Part shown: in pieces, positions 7,018 to 7,400 of the stretch | Position numbering within the stretch: the first letter of the stretch is position 1 | Layout: each line of letters begins with the position of its first letter | Assembly (NCBI RefSeq): GCF_034470605.1 | Contig: NZ_JARGYT010000063.1 | Coordinates: 1-7,400 of the forward strand | DNA from: Cyrtobacter comes | Lineage (GTDB): Bacteria > Pseudomonadota > Alphaproteobacteria > Rickettsiales > Midichloriaceae | Direction of reading: 5' to 3' | DNA: 7,400 nucleotides | Translations under genes and position numbers: made by a program | The notes under the pieces: model-generated | The model's database searches: none | The model's input: only the letters and a program-made list of their open reading frames with translations | What the model was told of the DNA's origin: nothing

Positions 7018-7269
7018 TCAGTATAAAACGTCATATAAAATAAGAGTTAAAAAGCTAGAGCAATGTGTGGAGCGGCGGATTTGCTTTGCTTGAGCCCATT
7101 TTTTCTCAATTGGCAGGAGAGTGTAGGTAAAGTAGTATATGGCCACTATCCTCAATAATTTTCTGCATATCTTTGCTCTTATGAAAGTATGCATTATCCA
7201 TAACAATGACTGTATTCTCATGTAAATTTGGTATCAAAAATTCTTTTACCCAATAAGTAAAAACATCTG
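7018..7269 (-). pseudogene. IS630-family transposase, C-terminal fragment with deletions
   Basis: This is a relic of a DDE transposase that moved an IS630-type element. On the minus strand from 7269 it reads DVFTYWVKEF and VIVMDNAYFHKSK, where the Asp at 7196-7198 is the second catalytic acid, then SGHILLYL. The family normally continues PPYSPDLNPIEKKW. Here about 6 bases are missing before SP and about 8 after it, shifting the frame, which then stops at 7106-7108. In the neighbouring frame PIEKKWAQAK resumes, with the third catalytic Glu at 7105-7107, and runs to a TGA at 7018-7020. The N-terminal half, with the helix-turn-helix and first Asp, is absent, because another element begins at the TA at 7270-7271. 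It cannot encode an active enzyme. Confidence 0.85.
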
Positions 7270-7368
7270 TAGGCACTGTTAACAAAGGTTTTGCCAAATA
7301 ATGGAAAAGATGCAATATTATATTGGAGGCGATAAATATGGTATTTAGATGGATAAAAGGTTGTTTCC
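7270..7368 (-). repeat. 99-bp perfect inverted repeat, right arm (with TA target)
   Basis: Exact reverse complement of 1-99. The TA at 7270-7271 pairs with the TA at 98-99, and identity stops abruptly beyond it: IS630 transposase sequence here, flagellin sequence at the left copy. Confidence 0.95.
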
Positions 7369-7400
7369 GATCGACATTAAAACGTTCAATGAATGGGTTT
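7272..7400. mobile_element. Terminal fragment of an insertion sequence, right copy
   Basis: The second copy of the element seen at 1-97, in opposite orientation, with its tip (GGCACTGTTAACAAAGG) at 7272 next to a TA; it continues past the window. It shows 129 bases of the element, 32 more than the left copy. Two coding readings are possible. On the plus strand GGAGG (7325-7329) precedes ATG 7338, opening a frame that stays open to the window end (MVFRWIKGCF...). On the minus strand an open frame enters from beyond 7400 as NPFIERFNVDRKQP, resembling the NPFIERF segment near the C-terminus of IS5-type transposases, and reads through to the tip without a stop. I cannot decide between them. The insertion cut the IS630 relic. 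Confidence 0.65.
7325..7340 (+). promoter_or_regulatory. Possible ribosome-binding site and start inside the flanking element
   Basis: GGAGG followed 8 bases later by ATG (7338-7340) is the strongest Shine-Dalgarno match I noticed in the window. It lies 66 bases inside the element tip, a normal distance for a transposase start. The downstream 21 codons are open to the window end, but I do not recognise the protein. The left copy contains the same site at 30-45 on the minus strand. Confidence 0.3.

Noticed and set aside
7272..7290. Assigning the flanking element to the IS6/IS26 family from its GGCACTGTT tip
   Set aside because: IS6 tips are similar, but those elements make 8-bp target duplications and the visible frames do not resemble IS6 transposases; the TA junction fits other families better.
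7106..7315. A standalone 69-residue protein starting at ATG 7315
   Set aside because: It is a chance fusion: the first 15 residues come from the inserted element and the rest from the IS630 transposase relic.

Overview
The window is AT-rich bacterial DNA. It holds one conserved housekeeping operon (thrS-infC-murA, plus strand), a very large flagellin-family gene running the other way, and insertion-sequence debris at both ends. Low GC, flagellin, an IS630-type transposase relic and a decaying accessory flank suggest an alphaproteobacterium of the Rickettsiales type (flagellated Midichloria/Jidaibacter-like intracellular lineages). That placement is an inference from general character, not a phylogenetic result.

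Layout: positions 1-99 are the end of an insertion sequence plus a TA target dinucleotide. The same 99 bases recur, inverted and without mismatch, at 7270-7368. The left copy sits inside the 3' end of a flagellin gene (2804 down to 87, minus strand), so the reading frame runs into the element, gains three foreign residues and stops. Positions 2805-3106 are the divergent promoter region between the flagellin gene and thrS. thrS (3110-5020), infC (about 5047-5553) and murA (5550-6875) follow as a tight transcription unit. From 6876 to 7017 there is no intact gene. From 7018 to 7269 lies the broken C-terminal half of an IS630-family transposase (minus strand), and the second copy of the flanking element is inserted in it at a TA.

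How the genes relate: thrS charges tRNA-Thr, infC encodes translation initiation factor IF3, and murA starts peptidoglycan precursor synthesis. Here murA follows infC with a 4-base ATGA overlap, where rpmI-rplT are usually found. infC has no ATG, GTG or TTG at a position that would give a complete N-terminal domain. The best start is an AUA codon at 5047 behind an AAGG ribosome-binding site, which fits the known IF3 autoregulation through non-canonical start codons. MurA has Asp in place of the usual active-site Cys and belongs to a divergent sequence type.

Most noteworthy points: (1) two inverted copies of one element, each joined to a TA, one in flagellin and one in an older IS relic; (2) a 905-residue flagellin that has lost its C-terminal polymerisation helix to the insertion; (3) the AUA-start infC; (4) a Cys-to-Asp MurA coupled to infC. 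I found no CRISPR array, tRNA or rRNA, and nothing that supports an entirely new defence or metabolic system.
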